From Nocardioides marinus (lineage in GTDB: Bacteria > Actinomycetota > Actinomycetes > Propionibacteriales > Nocardioidaceae), in the NCBI RefSeq assembly GCF_013408145.1, contig NZ_JACBZI010000001.1:2308001-2372000 (forward strand): a stretch of 64,000 nt of DNA. Direction: 5' to 3'. The stretch's first letter is position 1, and every line of letters starts with the position of its first letter. A model generated the notes under the pieces. That model worked only from the letters and a program-made list of their open reading frames with translations, did not search any database and was not told where the DNA came from. Shown here in pieces: positions 47,530 through 56,079 of the stretch. The translations under genes and the position numbers were made by a program.

Positions 47530-48041
47530 CAGTCCTCGCCCTCCTCGTCGGCCCCGTCACCGGTGGCCGTGCTCCTGCGGTTGAACTCCACCTGCACCAG
47601 CGCCTTGCTGATGCCGTCGTAGGCCAGGTCCCTGCGTCGGCCGGTGACCTCCAGGGTCACCGACTCCTCGCCGGCCGCGACGATCCGTCCGGTCACGGCG
47701 GACCCGTCGGCGAGGGTGACCTTCACCAGGCGGTCCGCGTTGCGCCGCCAGTGGCGCGGCAGGGTCAGGGGTCGGTCGACCCCGCGCGAGGTCACCTCGA
47801 GGGTGTAGGGCTGCTCGCCCATCACGTCGGAGTCGTCGAGGACGCGGTTGACCTCCCGGGTCGCCTCGGCGACGTCGTCGAGGGTCACCCCGCCGTCCTT
47901 GTCCACCGCGACCCGCAGGACCCGTCGCTTCCCGGCCGGGCTGATCTCTACGGCCTCCACGTCGAGGCCGAGGGCGCCGAGGGGCTCCGTGAGCACGGAC
48001 TCGATCCGCTCCCTCGTCGCGTCCTGACTGGCACTGTTCAC
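47529..48041 (-). CDS. rimP: Ribosome maturation factor RimP
   Basis: A 170-residue RimP with [59 protein letters not shown] and [20 protein letters not shown]. It assists 30S assembly. GGAGGA lies 8 nt before the GTG at 48041; longer in-frame starts exist but lack support. It is first in the rimP-nusA-ylxR-infB-rbfA-truB operon. The C-terminus is acidic. Confidence 0.94.
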   Translation of the reverse strand: MNSASQDATRERIESVLTEPLGALGLDVEAVEISPAGKRRVLRVAVDKDGGVTLDDVAEATREVNRVLDDSDVMGEQPYTLEVTSRGVDRPLTLPRHWRRNADRLVKVTLADGSAVTGRIVAAGEESVTLEVTGRRRDLAYDGISKALVQVEFNRRSTATGDGADEEGED

Positions 48042-48104
48042 GAGGTGCGTCCTCCGATGTTCTCTTGAAAGCGTGCTGTGGCTTGCTGGCTCGCCGGTCC
48101 GCAC

Positions 48105-48110
48105 ACCCTA
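48105..48110 (-). promoter_or_regulatory. -10 element of the rimP-nusA-infB operon
   Basis: The minus strand reads TAGGGT (complement of 48105-48110), predicting a transcription start about 57 nt before the rimP GTG. It lies back to back with the promoter of the lipoprotein gene at 48141. Confidence 0.45.
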
Positions 48111-48128
48111 GCGGCCACCGCGATGTCC

Positions 48129-48140
48129 TAGGGTCTCTCG
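48129..48140 (+). promoter_or_regulatory. Leaderless-type promoter of the lipoprotein gene
   Basis: TAGGGT (48129-48134), then 6 nt, then the GTG at 48141, with no Shine-Dalgarno sequence. Confidence 0.55.
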
Positions 48141-48623
48141 GTGCCCACCCCGATGCCCACTCCGAGCCGACGGACCGCCCTGGTCGTGAGCGGACTCACG
48201 CTCGGGCTCGCTGCCACGGGCTGCGGACAGGCCACGACCCGTCCGGCTGCGGTCACCGAGAGCGCCGACACCTCGCTGCTCCAGGACGCCCGGGCCGACC
48301 TGGCCGGGGCCGCTGCGCTGGTGCGGGCCGTCCGCCGCACCCACCCGTCGCTGCGCCCGCGGCTGGCCGGCCTGCTGCAGGCCCACCGCACGCAGCTGCA
48401 GGTCCTCGACCCCGACGGTGCGGCGCGGGGCACCGTCGCGCCCGAGGTCCCGGCCGAGGCCCCGGAGGCGCTGCGCAGCGTCGTACGCACGGAGGAGCGG
48501 CTGGCCCGGCGGCTGGTGACGTGGGCCGTCGCGGCCGACAGCGGGCCCCTCGCCCGCGCGCTGGCCGCGTCGGCGGCCGGTGTGTCCCAGCAGCTGGCGA
48601 CCCTCGGGGAGGAGGCCCGGTGA
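48141..48623 (+). CDS. Putative lipoprotein paired with a ferritin-like protein
   Basis: A 160-residue protein with a twin-arginine-containing signal region (PSRRTALVVSGLTLGLAATG) ending in a likely lipobox cysteine (AATGC). The rest is helical and alanine-rich (LAGAAALVRAVRRTHPSLRP, RTEERLARRLVTWAVAA). It diverges from rimP at the position of mycobacterial Rv2843. Its stop overlaps the next start. The function is unknown; the helices and the partner suggest a related ferritin-like bundle. Confidence 0.75.
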   Translation: MPTPMPTPSRRTALVVSGLTLGLAATGCGQATTRPAAVTESADTSLLQDARADLAGAAALVRAVRRTHPSLRPRLAGLLQAHRTQLQVLDPDGAARGTVAPEVPAEAPEALRSVVRTEERLARRLVTWAVAADSGPLARALAASAAGVSQQLATLGEEAR

Positions 48624-49078
48624 GCGGCGCCGACCTGGCCTCGGACCGGCTGGCGGACGCCCTGCAGCGGGTGCTGGCCACGGAGCACGCGGCGGTCTGG
48701 ACCTTCGGGTCGCTGGGGGCCGCGACGTCGCAGTCCGCGACGCCGGAGCTCTTCGCGCGGGTCGGACGTGCCTGGGAGGAGCACCGCGACCGGCGCGACC
48801 GGCTGCACGCCCTGCTGCTCGACCTGGGCCGGGAGCCGGTGGGCAGCGAGGCCGCCTACACGGTCCCCTCGCCGATCGGACGACCGGACGACGTGGAGCG
48901 GGCGGCGGCAAGGGTGGAGCGCGCCGGCACGCAGGCCTGGGCGTTCCTGGTGGCCAGCACCACCGGGGGCACCCGCCGCTGGGCCGCCGGCGTGCTCACC
49001 GAGCTGGCCGTCTCAGCAGTGCGCTTCGGGGCGGAGCCGGAGCCGATGCCCGGCGCGGGCGACCTGCTCCCCCGCTGA
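48620..49078 (+). CDS. DUF4439 ferritin-like domain protein
   Basis: A 152-residue four-helix protein: LADALQRVLATEHAAVWTFG, EEHRDRRDRLHALLLDLGRE, PVGSEAAYTVPSPIGRPDD, AWAFLVASTTGGTRRWAAGV. Glu/His pairs (ATEHAA, WEEHRD) sit where ferritin-like proteins bind iron, but a full di-iron set is not evident. The GTG overlaps the lipoprotein stop (GTGA). It occupies the place of mycobacterial Rv2844 before proS. Confidence 0.8.
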   Translation: MSGADLASDRLADALQRVLATEHAAVWTFGSLGAATSQSATPELFARVGRAWEEHRDRRDRLHALLLDLGREPVGSEAAYTVPSPIGRPDDVERAAARVERAGTQAWAFLVASTTGGTRRWAAGVLTELAVSAVRFGAEPEPMPGAGDLLPR

Positions 49079-49124
49079 GACGGGGCCGGCCAGAGGGGCC
49101 GACGGGAGAGCCGACGAGAGGGGC

Positions 49125-49168
49125 CCGGCCTCCCGAAGGAAGTCCCGAGATCTTCCCCGGGAGGCCGG
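49125..49168. terminator. Bidirectional terminator between the DUF4439 and HAD genes
   Basis: Arms CCGGCCTCCCG and CGGGAGGCCGG with an inner GGAAG/CTTCC pairing form a 44-nt hairpin between convergent genes. The region 49169-49323 has a less GC-rich patch (49238-49280) but no gene I can support. Confidence 0.65.
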
Positions 49169-49323
49169 ACGGCGGCTGCGGTGCGGAGCACCGCGCCGGT
49201 CCGCACGCATACTGCCCCGCCCTCCGGCCCGATCACTCCTGGTCGTTCCCTCAGAAATGTGCAATGCAGTAAGTTGCAGTTCGGCGCAGGCGCGCGCGGG
49301 CCTCTCGGCCGTGCGCCAGCGGC

Positions 49324-50112
49324 TCAGAGCCAGGCGGTGACGATGTCGCGCACGTCGGCAAGCCGGTGGGCCACGGCGTCGGGGACGCCCTCGGTGTGCC
49401 CGACCTGCTCGGCGGGAATGGTGGAGTGCGGGACGTGGACGGCGCGCAGCCCCGCCTGCTGGGCGCCCCAGACGTCGTCGAAGAGCCGGTCCCCCACGTA
49501 GACGCAGCGCGAGGCGTCGCTGGCACCGACGGCCTCCATCGCCGCCACGAACGCGAGCGGGGACGGCTTGGTCCACGGGAGCTCGGAGGTGTAGACGTCA
49601 CCGTCGAGCAGGCCCAGCACGCCGTCGCGCTCGAAGAAGCCCCGGTGCCAGGCCCGCGGCCAGATGGTGTTGGACAGCACGCCCACCGCGATCCCCTGCC
49701 CCCGCAGCCACTCCCACAGGGGCCCCACCTCCGGGTCCGTGAGGGTGTGCGGCTCCCAGAACTCGTAGTAGGCCGTGAGCAGGTCGGGGTCGTGGTCGAG
49801 CCCTGCCTCGGTGAAGAGGTCCTCGATCGTGGCTGACGTTTGGTGGTCCCGGCTGCGGCCCCACACGACCCCGCCGGCGGCGTGCAGCCGCGCCGCACGG
49901 GCGTGGTGGTCGTCGTCGCGGGTCGGCGTGCGGCGTACGGCCTCGGCCAGGGCGAGCGACTCGGCGTGGAAGTCGACGTCGTGCCAGCGGGTCAGCGTGC
50001 CGCCCCAGTCGAAGATGACCGCCTCGACCCCCTGGCCGGCCCCCCGGCCGGCCCCCCGGCCGGTCCCCCGCTCGGTGCCGCTCGTGGTGTCCGCCGCGCC
50101 CGTGCCGTCCAT
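49324..50112 (-). CDS. HAD-superfamily hydrolase
   Basis: A 262-residue haloacid-dehalogenase-type phosphatase. Motif I is VIFDWGGTLTRW (the second aspartate of DxD is replaced by Gly, D-W-G), motif II VGVLSNTIWP, motif III TKPSPLAF and motif IV VYVGDRLFDDVWGA. The N-terminal 30 residues are a variable Gly/Arg/Ala stretch encoded by three 12-bp repeats. It converges with the DUF4439 gene and diverges from a tetR gene with only 22 bp between start codons. The substrate is unknown. Confidence 0.82.
   Translation of the reverse strand: MDGTGAADTTSGTERGTGRGAGRGAGQGVEAVIFDWGGTLTRWHDVDFHAESLALAEAVRRTPTRDDDHHARAARLHAAGGVVWGRSRDHQTSATIEDLFTEAGLDHDPDLLTAYYEFWEPHTLTDPEVGPLWEWLRGQGIAVGVLSNTIWPRAWHRGFFERDGVLGLLDGDVYTSELPWTKPSPLAFVAAMEAVGASDASRCVYVGDRLFDDVWGAQQAGLRAVHVPHSTIPAEQVGHTEGVPDAVAHRLADVRDIVTAWL
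50034..50069. repeat. Three 12-bp tandem repeats inside the HAD gene
   Basis: GGCCGGCCCCCC repeats three times (last copy one change). On the minus strand it adds G-R-G-A type residues to the HAD N-terminus. The length is a multiple of three, so copy-number change would keep the frame. Confidence 0.7.
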
Positions 50113-50134
50113 GCAGGGCACCATAGGCGACACC
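50113..50134. promoter_or_regulatory. Overlapping divergent promoters of the HAD and tetR genes
   Basis: Only 22 bp separate the two ATGs. The minus strand reads TATGGT (complement of 50120-50125) 7 nt before the HAD start, and the plus strand reads CATAGG (50122-50127) 7 nt before the tetR start, so the two -10 elements overlap by four bases. Both transcripts would be leaderless and mutually exclusive. Confidence 0.5.
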
Positions 50135-50761
50135 ATGGACGACTCCAGCCCCGCTCGCCCCGCCGCCGCGGCCGCTCCGGGTCGGCGTACCCAGGCCGAG
50201 CGCAACGCGACCACCCGGGCCGCGCTCGTCGAGGCGGGGCGCCGGCTCTTCGCCACCAGGGGCGTCGCCGACGTCGCGACCGACGAGCTGGCCCGTGCGG
50301 CCGGGGTGACGCGCGGCGCGCTCTACCACCAGTACGACGGCAAGACCGGCCTCTTCGCGGCGGTCCTGGAGTCGGTCGAGGCCGAGGTCGTGGCCCGGGT
50401 CTCGCAGGCGATGGAGGCCTGCGCCGACCCCGCGGACCCCGCCACCAGGCTGCTCGCCGGGCTGGACGCCTACCTCGACGCGTGCGCCGACCCGACCATC
50501 CACCGCATCACCCTCGTCGAGGGCCCGGCCGCGCTCGGCTGGCAGACCTGGCGCGAGGTCGGGCACCGCCATGCCATCGGGCTGGTCGAGCAGAGTGTGC
50601 GGGCCCTCGCACCGGCGGACGCCCCGGTGCCCGCCCTGGCCCACCTGCTGATGGGTGCGCTCGGGGAGGCCGCGCTCTACGTGGCCGCCTCCGAGGACCC
50701 GGCCCGGGCGCGCGAGGAGGCCAGGACCGCCGTGCTCGCCCTCGTCGCCGGGCTGTCCTGA
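50135..50761 (+). CDS. TetR-family transcriptional regulator
   Basis: A 208-residue repressor-type protein. The N-terminal HTH is RRTQAERNATTRAALVEAGR, LFATRGVADVATDELARAAG, VTRGALYHQYDGKTGLFAAV, very close to the TetR consensus. The rest is a helical ligand/dimer domain with YLDACADPTIHRITLVEGPA. With its start 22 bp from the divergent HAD gene it very likely controls itself and that gene. The effector is unknown. Confidence 0.9.
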   Translation: MDDSSPARPAAAAAPGRRTQAERNATTRAALVEAGRRLFATRGVADVATDELARAAGVTRGALYHQYDGKTGLFAAVLESVEAEVVARVSQAMEACADPADPATRLLAGLDAYLDACADPTIHRITLVEGPAALGWQTWREVGHRHAIGLVEQSVRALAPADAPVPALAHLLMGALGEAALYVAASEDPARAREEARTAVLALVAGLS

Positions 50762-50774
50762 CCTGCCCGTCCCG

Positions 50775-50895
50775 CCCGCCGAACCGGCGCATCAATACGC
50801 CGGCTCGACCCGCACCACCCGCCGAACCGGCGCATCAATACGCCGGCTCGACCCGCACCACCCGCCGAACCGGCGCATCAATACGCCGGCTCGAC
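50775..50895. repeat. Three tandem copies of a 43-bp hairpin repeat
   Basis: Copies start at 50775, 50818 and 50861 (the last lacks 8 bp) and are identical where aligned. Each contains CCGGCG and CGCCGG separated by CATCAATA, a 6-bp stem with an 8-nt AT-rich loop. The array lies between the convergent tetR and proS genes, 13 bp after the tetR stop. It may serve as a stacked terminator or be an expanding intergenic repeat. Confidence 0.85.
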
Positions 50896-50921
50896 GTGGC
50901 GGACAGCCGGGCCGAGGGACC

Positions 50922-52706
50922 TCAGCCCGCGGAGACCAGCCCGACGAGGCGGTCGACGACGTGGTCGGCCGGCACCTCGGTGCGCTCGCCGGTACGCCGG
51001 TCCTTGATCTCGACGGTGCCGGACTCGGCCAGCGCCTTGCCCACCACCACGATGGTCGGGACACCGATGAGCTCGGCGTCCTTGAACTTCACGCCGGGGC
51101 TCACCTTCCCGGTGCGGTCGTCGTAGAGGACCTCCACGCCCTGCTCGGCCAGCTCGAGGGCGATCCGGTCCGCGGCGGCGAAGACGGCCTCGTCCTTGCC
51201 GGCTGCCACGACGTGCACGTCGGCGGGCGCGACGTTGCGCGGCCAGCACAGCCCGATGTCGTCGAGGGTCCCCTCGGCGATGGCGGCCACGGCCCGGGTG
51301 CAGCCGATCCCGTAGGAGCCCATCGTGACGGTGACCAGCTTGCCGTTCTCGTCGAGCACCTTCAGGTCCAGCGCCTCGGCGTACTTGCGACCGAGCTGGA
51401 AGATGTGGCCCATCTCGATGCCGCGGGCGCTCTCCAGCGTCCCCTCGTCGCAGCGGGGGCAGGCGTCGCCGTCGCGCACCTCGGCGGCCTCGATCGTTCC
51501 GTCGGGGGTGAAGTCGCGACCGGCCACGAGGTCGAGCACGTGGCTGCCCTCGACGTCGGCGCCGGTGACCCAGGCGGTGCCCTCCACGACCCGGGGGTCG
51601 ACGAGGTAGCGGATGCCGGCGGCGGCGATGCCGCCGGGGCCGATGTAGCCCTTGACCAGGGCGGGGTGCTCCTTGAGCGCCGCCTCGTCCATGGGCTCCA
51701 CCTCGATCGGCTCGAGCTGGCCCTCGAGCCGCTTGAGGTCGACCTCGCGGTCACCGGGCACGCCGATCGCCAGCGCCTCGCGCTCCCCGGTGGGGTGGCG
51801 CAGCAGGACCAGGACGTTCTTGAGGGTGTCGGCCGCGACCCAGGGGCGGTCGCTGCGGGGGAACGCCTCGTTGAGGTGCGTGACCAGGGACTCGATGGTG
51901 GGCGTGCCGGGGGTCTGCTCGGCGTGCGCGGCCGGCGCTGCGTCGTACGACACGGGTGCGGGCGCCCGCACCTCGACCGCCTCGACGTTGGCGGCGTAGT
52001 CGCAGGCCGTGCAGCGCACGTAGGTGTCCTCGCCGACCTCGGCCTTGGCCAGGAACTCCTCGGAGCGCGAACCGCCCATGGCGCCCGAGGTGGCCCGCAC
52101 CACGACGTACTCGAAGCCGAGGCGGTCGAAGATCCGGACGTAGGCGTCACGGTGCTGCTGGTAGCTCTCCTCCAGCCCGGCGTCGTCGACGTCGAAGGAG
52201 TAGGAGTCCTTCATCGTGAACTCGCGGCCACGCAGCAGGCCCGCGCGGGGACGCGCCTCGTCGCGGTACTTGGTCTGGATCTGGTAGATCGAGAGCGGCA
52301 GGTCCTTGTAGGAGCTGTAGAGGTCCTTCACGACGAGGGTGAACATCTCCTCGTGCGTGGGGCCGAGGAGGTAGTCGCCGTCCTTGCGGTCCTTGAGCCG
52401 GAAGATGCCGTCGCCGTACTCGGTCCACCGGTTGGTGGCCTCGTAGGGCTCGCGGGGCAGCAGCGCGGGGAACGAGAGCTCCTGGGCGCCGATCGCGTCC
52501 ATCTCCTCGCGCACGATCCCCTCGATCCTGCGCAGCACCCGCAGGCCCAGCGGCAGCCAGGTGTAGATGCCGGGCGCGGCGCGGCGGATGTAGCCCGCGC
52601 GGACCAGCAGCCTGTGGCTCGGCACCTCGGCGTCGGCGGGGTCCTCGCGCAGGGTGCGCACGAACAGGGACGACATCCGCAGGACGCGGGGGTGACGGGC
52701 ACTCAT
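50922..52706 (-). CDS. proS: Prolyl-tRNA synthetase (bacterial type)
   Basis: A 594-residue class II synthetase: [20 protein letters not shown], motif 2 in [20 protein letters not shown] with [10 protein letters not shown], a YbaK-like editing insertion (about 235-400) and motif 3 [16 protein letters not shown], then the anticodon-binding domain. The ATG at 52706 lies 7 nt after a TAGCCT -10; an internal ATG at 52676 ([11 protein letters not shown]) matches the usual start of shorter homologues. Both are possible. Confidence 0.96.
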   Translation of the reverse strand: MSARHPRVLRMSSLFVRTLREDPADAEVPSHRLLVRAGYIRRAAPGIYTWLPLGLRVLRRIEGIVREEMDAIGAQELSFPALLPREPYEATNRWTEYGDGIFRLKDRKDGDYLLGPTHEEMFTLVVKDLYSSYKDLPLSIYQIQTKYRDEARPRAGLLRGREFTMKDSYSFDVDDAGLEESYQQHRDAYVRIFDRLGFEYVVVRATSGAMGGSRSEEFLAKAEVGEDTYVRCTACDYAANVEAVEVRAPAPVSYDAAPAAHAEQTPGTPTIESLVTHLNEAFPRSDRPWVAADTLKNVLVLLRHPTGEREALAIGVPGDREVDLKRLEGQLEPIEVEPMDEAALKEHPALVKGYIGPGGIAAAGIRYLVDPRVVEGTAWVTGADVEGSHVLDLVAGRDFTPDGTIEAAEVRDGDACPRCDEGTLESARGIEMGHIFQLGRKYAEALDLKVLDENGKLVTVTMGSYGIGCTRAVAAIAEGTLDDIGLCWPRNVAPADVHVVAAGKDEAVFAAADRIALELAEQGVEVLYDDRTGKVSPGVKFKDAELIGVPTIVVVGKALAESGTVEIKDRRTGERTEVPADHVVDRLVGLVSAG

Positions 52707-52719
52707 GGGCCACAGGCTA
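52707..52719 (-). promoter_or_regulatory. Leaderless-type promoter of proS
   Basis: The minus strand reads TAGCCT (complement of 52714-52719), then 7 nt, then the ATG at 52706. This supports the longer proS start. Confidence 0.5.
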
Positions 52720-52769
52720 CGGCGCCGGGTCGGTCACAACCTATCCGGTATCCGCTGCGTCGTAGGGGC

Positions 52770-53864
52770 ATGAGCCTCTTCTCTCGGACCCCTGTCCCAC
52801 CCACCCGCCACGGCCGCACGGGACACACCCGCCCCGGCCGCACCGGCCGCTCCGCCCTGGCCGCCCTCGCTGCCACCACCGCCGCCGTCGCGACCGCCGT
52901 CGCGCTCGCGGCCGTGCCGGCCGACGCCGGCACCGACGCCCGCGGTGCCGCCGACCGGACCGGAGCACGCGCCGAGACCACCCGGGTCGACCCCGCCCGG
53001 CTCGAGCGCGGACCCGACGCGAAGGCGCCGTACGTCGACGGGCGCACCATCCACGACGACGGCACCGCCACCCGCGTCCGCGGCCGGTGGGTGCAGCTGC
53101 TCGGGACGCGCCCCGACGGGAGGTACGTCGTGCTGGTGCGGCGCGACGGCCGCGACCAGGTGCGCGCCCAGACCCCCGGCGGCGGGAGCCGCAAGATCCT
53201 GGGCGACACCCACGGTGCCGAGCCGGTGCTCGGGAGCGACGGGACCACGCTGGTCACGGGCCGGTTCAAGACCCGGCCCCGCCGGCACACGCTGCTGCGT
53301 GCCTTCGACAGCACCAGCGGGGAGCTGCTCGGGACGCGCAAGCGCCGGGGCTACCTCAACCCGCTCGACGCCGACTCCTCGACCGTCGTGTACGCCGGGG
53401 AGAACGGCCCCGTGGTCGCCTGGGACCTCGCCGGTGGCACCGGGACGCGGCTGAGCAGCAGGTACGGCTACCGCGCCGACCTGCGCAACGACCGGCTGGT
53501 GGTGTTCACCGACGACCCGTACGACGGCGGCTGCACGGTCCTGAGCCTGCTCTCCGACCCTGCGCAGGAGCTGTGGCGCTCCTGCGACGAGGCGGTCCGG
53601 GCGATCTCCCCGGACGGGAGCCACGTGCTCACGGTCTTCAAGCTCACCGACGGCCTGGGCCCCTCGCAGGTGCACGTGCGCACAGCGGACGGAGTGGAGA
53701 CCGGTCGCTACGAGGTGGACGGCTTCTTCGAGCACTACCTCTTCGAGGACGGCGACACCGTCCTGCTCGGGGCGGTGACGCGGGAGTCCTCGGGGACCGT
53801 CCGGTGCGACGCCGGTGACTGCGAGCTGGCCTCCGACCTCGGGAAGGGCGCGCCCTGGCTGTGA
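52770..53864 (+). CDS. Secreted beta-propeller-like protein of unknown function
   Basis: A 364-residue protein with a long signal peptide: basic N-region, then ALAALAATTAAVATAVALAA and a likely cleavage after VPADAG. The mature part has repeated strand-turn patterns (RYVVLVRRDGRDQVRAQTPG, PVVAWDLAGGTGTRLSSRYG, ISPDGSHVLTVFKL) like WD40/YVTN-type propeller blades. CDAGDCEL and GGCTVL/RSCDEA contain cysteines that could pair. No enzyme motif is visible. It diverges from proS. Confidence 0.78.
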   Translation: MSLFSRTPVPPTRHGRTGHTRPGRTGRSALAALAATTAAVATAVALAAVPADAGTDARGAADRTGARAETTRVDPARLERGPDAKAPYVDGRTIHDDGTATRVRGRWVQLLGTRPDGRYVVLVRRDGRDQVRAQTPGGGSRKILGDTHGAEPVLGSDGTTLVTGRFKTRPRRHTLLRAFDSTSGELLGTRKRRGYLNPLDADSSTVVYAGENGPVVAWDLAGGTGTRLSSRYGYRADLRNDRLVVFTDDPYDGGCTVLSLLSDPAQELWRSCDEAVRAISPDGSHVLTVFKLTDGLGPSQVHVRTADGVETGRYEVDGFFEHYLFEDGDTVLLGAVTRESSGTVRCDAGDCELASDLGKGAPWL

Positions 53865-53886
53865 CCCGGCCCGGGGAGCCCTGCGG

Positions 53887-53898
53887 CAGACTCCGGGC
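53887..53898 (+). promoter_or_regulatory. Leaderless-type promoter of the LLM oxidoreductase gene
   Basis: CAGACT (53887-53892) is followed by 6 nt and the ATG at 53899. There is no Shine-Dalgarno sequence. Confidence 0.45.
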
Positions 53899-54762
53899 AT
53901 GCGCATCGGCATCACCGTCCTGACCGACCTGCCCTGGCGGGAGGCCGCACCGCGGTGGCGGGCTGCGGAGGAGATGGGCTTCGCGCACGCGTGGACCTAC
54001 GACCACCTGGTCTGGGGCGGGCTGCCGGACGCCCCGTGGCGGGCGGCCACGCCGGTGCTCGGCGCGGTCGCGGCGACCACCTCGCGGATCGGGCTCGGCA
54101 CGCTCGTCGCCTCCCCCAACTTCCGTCACCCCTACCAGCTGCTGCGCGAGGCCCAGGCCCTCGAGGACGTCTCCGACGGACGGTTCCTGCTGGGGCTGGG
54201 CACCGGGGGCGACCTCGACTCCCGGCTGCTGGCCCAGCCGGAGCTGACCGTGCGGGAACGGGTCGACCGCTTCCAGGAGGACGTCGACCTGCTGCTGCGG
54301 CTGCGCGCGGAGGACCACGTCGACGCCGACGGCCGCTGGTTCTCCGTCCGGGACGCGCGGACCCTGCCGCCGCTGGCCCGCACCCCCCTGCTGGTCGCCG
54401 GGAGCGGTCCGCGCTCGGTGCGCTACGCCGCACGCGTCGGCGACGGGTGGGTCACCACCGGTCCGCCGGCCGACACCGTCGAGGAGTGGGTGGCGGGGCT
54501 GGCCGCCGCCTCGCGCGTGCTCGACGAGGCGCTGGAGGGTCGCGAGCTGCCGCGCTACGTGCTGCTGGACTCCGCGGGCACCCTGTTCGGCGGCGACGGG
54601 CGGACGTCGCTGTCGAGCGTGGAGTTCTTCACCGACCTCGTCGGCCGGGTCGGCGGGCTGGGGTTCACCGACGCGATCACGCACTGGCCACGGCCGGAGC
54701 CGCCGTACGCCGCCTCGGAGCGGGTCCTCGAGCAGGTCGCCGCGCTGCTGCCCACGCTCTGA
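53899..54762 (+). CDS. LLM-class (luciferase-like) F420/flavin-dependent oxidoreductase
   Basis: A 287-residue TIM-barrel protein: MRIGITVLTDLPWREAAPRW, AEEMGFAHAWTYDHLVWGG, SRIGLGTLVASPNFRHPYQL, LGLGTGGDLDSRLL, RTPLLVAGSGPRSVRYAARV and GDGWVTTGPPADTVEEW. The pattern fits the F420-dependent group common in actinobacteria, though FMN use cannot be excluded. The substrate is unknown. Confidence 0.88.
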   Translation: MRIGITVLTDLPWREAAPRWRAAEEMGFAHAWTYDHLVWGGLPDAPWRAATPVLGAVAATTSRIGLGTLVASPNFRHPYQLLREAQALEDVSDGRFLLGLGTGGDLDSRLLAQPELTVRERVDRFQEDVDLLLRLRAEDHVDADGRWFSVRDARTLPPLARTPLLVAGSGPRSVRYAARVGDGWVTTGPPADTVEEWVAGLAAASRVLDEALEGRELPRYVLLDSAGTLFGGDGRTSLSSVEFFTDLVGRVGGLGFTDAITHWPRPEPPYAASERVLEQVAALLPTL

Positions 54763-54784
54763 GCCCGCGGGTGCCGATGCGGGC

Positions 54785-55147
54785 TCAGCCGCGGGCGGTG
54801 CGCCACATGGCGCGGACCATCGGCCACTGCAGCGGCAGCCGGGCCAGCGTGAGCACCTTCCACGCCGGCTTGTCCCCGGCCATGGCGTCCACGGCCATCT
54901 GCACGTTGGCCGGGTAGACCCCCGCCAGCAGCCCGACGCTCGCGAGCGCCGCGACCCGCCGGGTGCGCGGGACGACCAGGCCGGCGGCGCAGGCCAGCTC
55001 GGCGTACCCGCTCCACACGATCATCTCGCGGTGCGCCGGGACCCAGGCGGGCATCGCCGGCTCGAAGACCTGCGGCCGCACCAGGTGGACCACCCCGTTG
55101 ATCGTGAAGGCGGTGGCGACGAGGCGGGCGGTGCGCGAGAGGGTCAC
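54785..55147 (-). CDS. DoxX-like small membrane protein
   Basis: A 120-residue protein with about four hydrophobic segments: ARLVATAFTINGVVHLVRP, VWSGYAELACAAGLVVP, VAALASVGLLAGVYPANVQM, ARLPLQWPMVRAMW. The NGVVHLxxP and G-x-A-E-L pattern is typical of DoxX-type proteins. The GTG at 55147 is 6 nt after CAGGCT (minus strand). The function is unknown. Confidence 0.78.
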   Translation of the reverse strand: MTLSRTARLVATAFTINGVVHLVRPQVFEPAMPAWVPAHREMIVWSGYAELACAAGLVVPRTRRVAALASVGLLAGVYPANVQMAVDAMAGDKPAWKVLTLARLPLQWPMVRAMWRTARG

Positions 55148-55159
55148 GGACGCAGCCTG
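55148..55159 (-). promoter_or_regulatory. Leaderless-type promoter of the DoxX-like gene
   Basis: The minus strand reads CAGGCT (complement of 55154-55159), then 6 nt, then the GTG at 55147. The hexamer differs from TAGGCT at one base. Confidence 0.4.
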
Positions 55160-55169
55160 CCAGACCGCC

Positions 55170-56015
55170 CTAGAACATGATCGTGGAGAAGCGCGCGGTC
55201 TCGGCGAAGCCGACGGCCCGGTAGGCGCGGCGGGCCGGCTCGTTCCACTCGTTGACGTAGAGCGAGACCGTCGGGGCGATCTCCCGGCGCACGATGTCGA
55301 CGACGGCGGCCATGCCGGACTCGGCGAGCCCCTCACCGCGGCGCTCGGGCGGCACCCAGACCCCCTGGATCTGCGCCGCGGCCGGTGACGCGCACGCCAC
55401 CTCGGCCTTGAAGACCAGTCGGCCCTCGTCGAAGCGGGCGAAGGACCAGCCGCGGCTGACCAGCTGCGTGACCCGCGCCCGGTAGAGGTCCCCGCTGCCA
55501 CCGGTCTCCGGGGAGAGCCCGACCTCCTCGGTGTACATCGCCACGCACGCGGGATAGAGCTGGGCCATGTCCTGGCGGGTCGTACGGCGTACGAGAGGGT
55601 CGGAAGCCACCAGCGGCGGCCCGGCGATCTCGAGGTGCGGCTGCTGCCAGCGGATCTCGCGGGGCGCGGACCAGGTCGTCGAGACGGCCCGCCAGAACGC
55701 CTCGACCGCCGCGTGCGGGCCGACGACGGTCGAGGCCATCCGGCCCTTGGACATCGCCCGCTCGGCGAAGGCGCGGGCGTCCTCGGCGGTGGCCTGGACG
55801 GGCACGAGGTTGGCGCCGACGTGGCAGGCGGCGCGCATCCGGCCGTCCTCGAAGCGGCCCCAGACCTCGCCGCCGAGCCAGCGCGGCTCGAGGCTGGTGG
55901 TGCGGGCGCGGTAGTCGGCGAAGACGTTGACCACCGGGTCGCGTCCGGCCAGGGCCAGGAACTCCTCGAGGTCCGCGACGCCGAGGGGACGGACGCCGTC
56001 GCGGGTGGTCAGCAC
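55170..56015 (-). CDS. DUF4081/GNAT fusion acetyltransferase
   Basis: A 281-residue protein. The N-terminal DUF4081 domain (about 1-130) contains RPLGVADLEEFLALAGRDPV and VFADYRARTTSLEPRWLGGE. The C-terminal GNAT domain (about 140-281) has the acetyl-CoA loop IQGVWVPPERRGEGLAESGM and VNEWNEPARRAYRAVGF. This is the counterpart of mycobacterial Rv2867c, which also sits next to ispG. The substrate is unknown. It starts at a GTG with a leaderless-type promoter. Confidence 0.9.
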   Translation of the reverse strand: MLTTRDGVRPLGVADLEEFLALAGRDPVVNVFADYRARTTSLEPRWLGGEVWGRFEDGRMRAACHVGANLVPVQATAEDARAFAERAMSKGRMASTVVGPHAAVEAFWRAVSTTWSAPREIRWQQPHLEIAGPPLVASDPLVRRTTRQDMAQLYPACVAMYTEEVGLSPETGGSGDLYRARVTQLVSRGWSFARFDEGRLVFKAEVACASPAAAQIQGVWVPPERRGEGLAESGMAAVVDIVRREIAPTVSLYVNEWNEPARRAYRAVGFAETARFSTIMF

Positions 56016-56027
56016 GCGCGCAGCCTA
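56016..56027 (-). promoter_or_regulatory. Leaderless-type promoter of the DUF4081-GNAT gene
   Basis: The minus strand reads TAGGCT (complement of 56022-56027), then 6 nt, then the GTG at 56015. Confidence 0.55.
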
Positions 56028-56079
56028 CGGCGTACGGCGCGGGGCCGGTGCGTGCTCGACCGGGACTGGCACGGCTGGA

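Noticed and set aside
49257..49340. 27-codon plus-strand ORF starting MCNAVSCSSAQ
   Set aside because: There is no ribosome binding site or -10 element and it overlaps the HAD stop; its less GC-rich start is the only unusual feature.
50775..50895. Tandem 43-bp repeats considered as a CRISPR array
   Set aside because: The repeats are contiguous with no unique spacers, and no cas genes are present.
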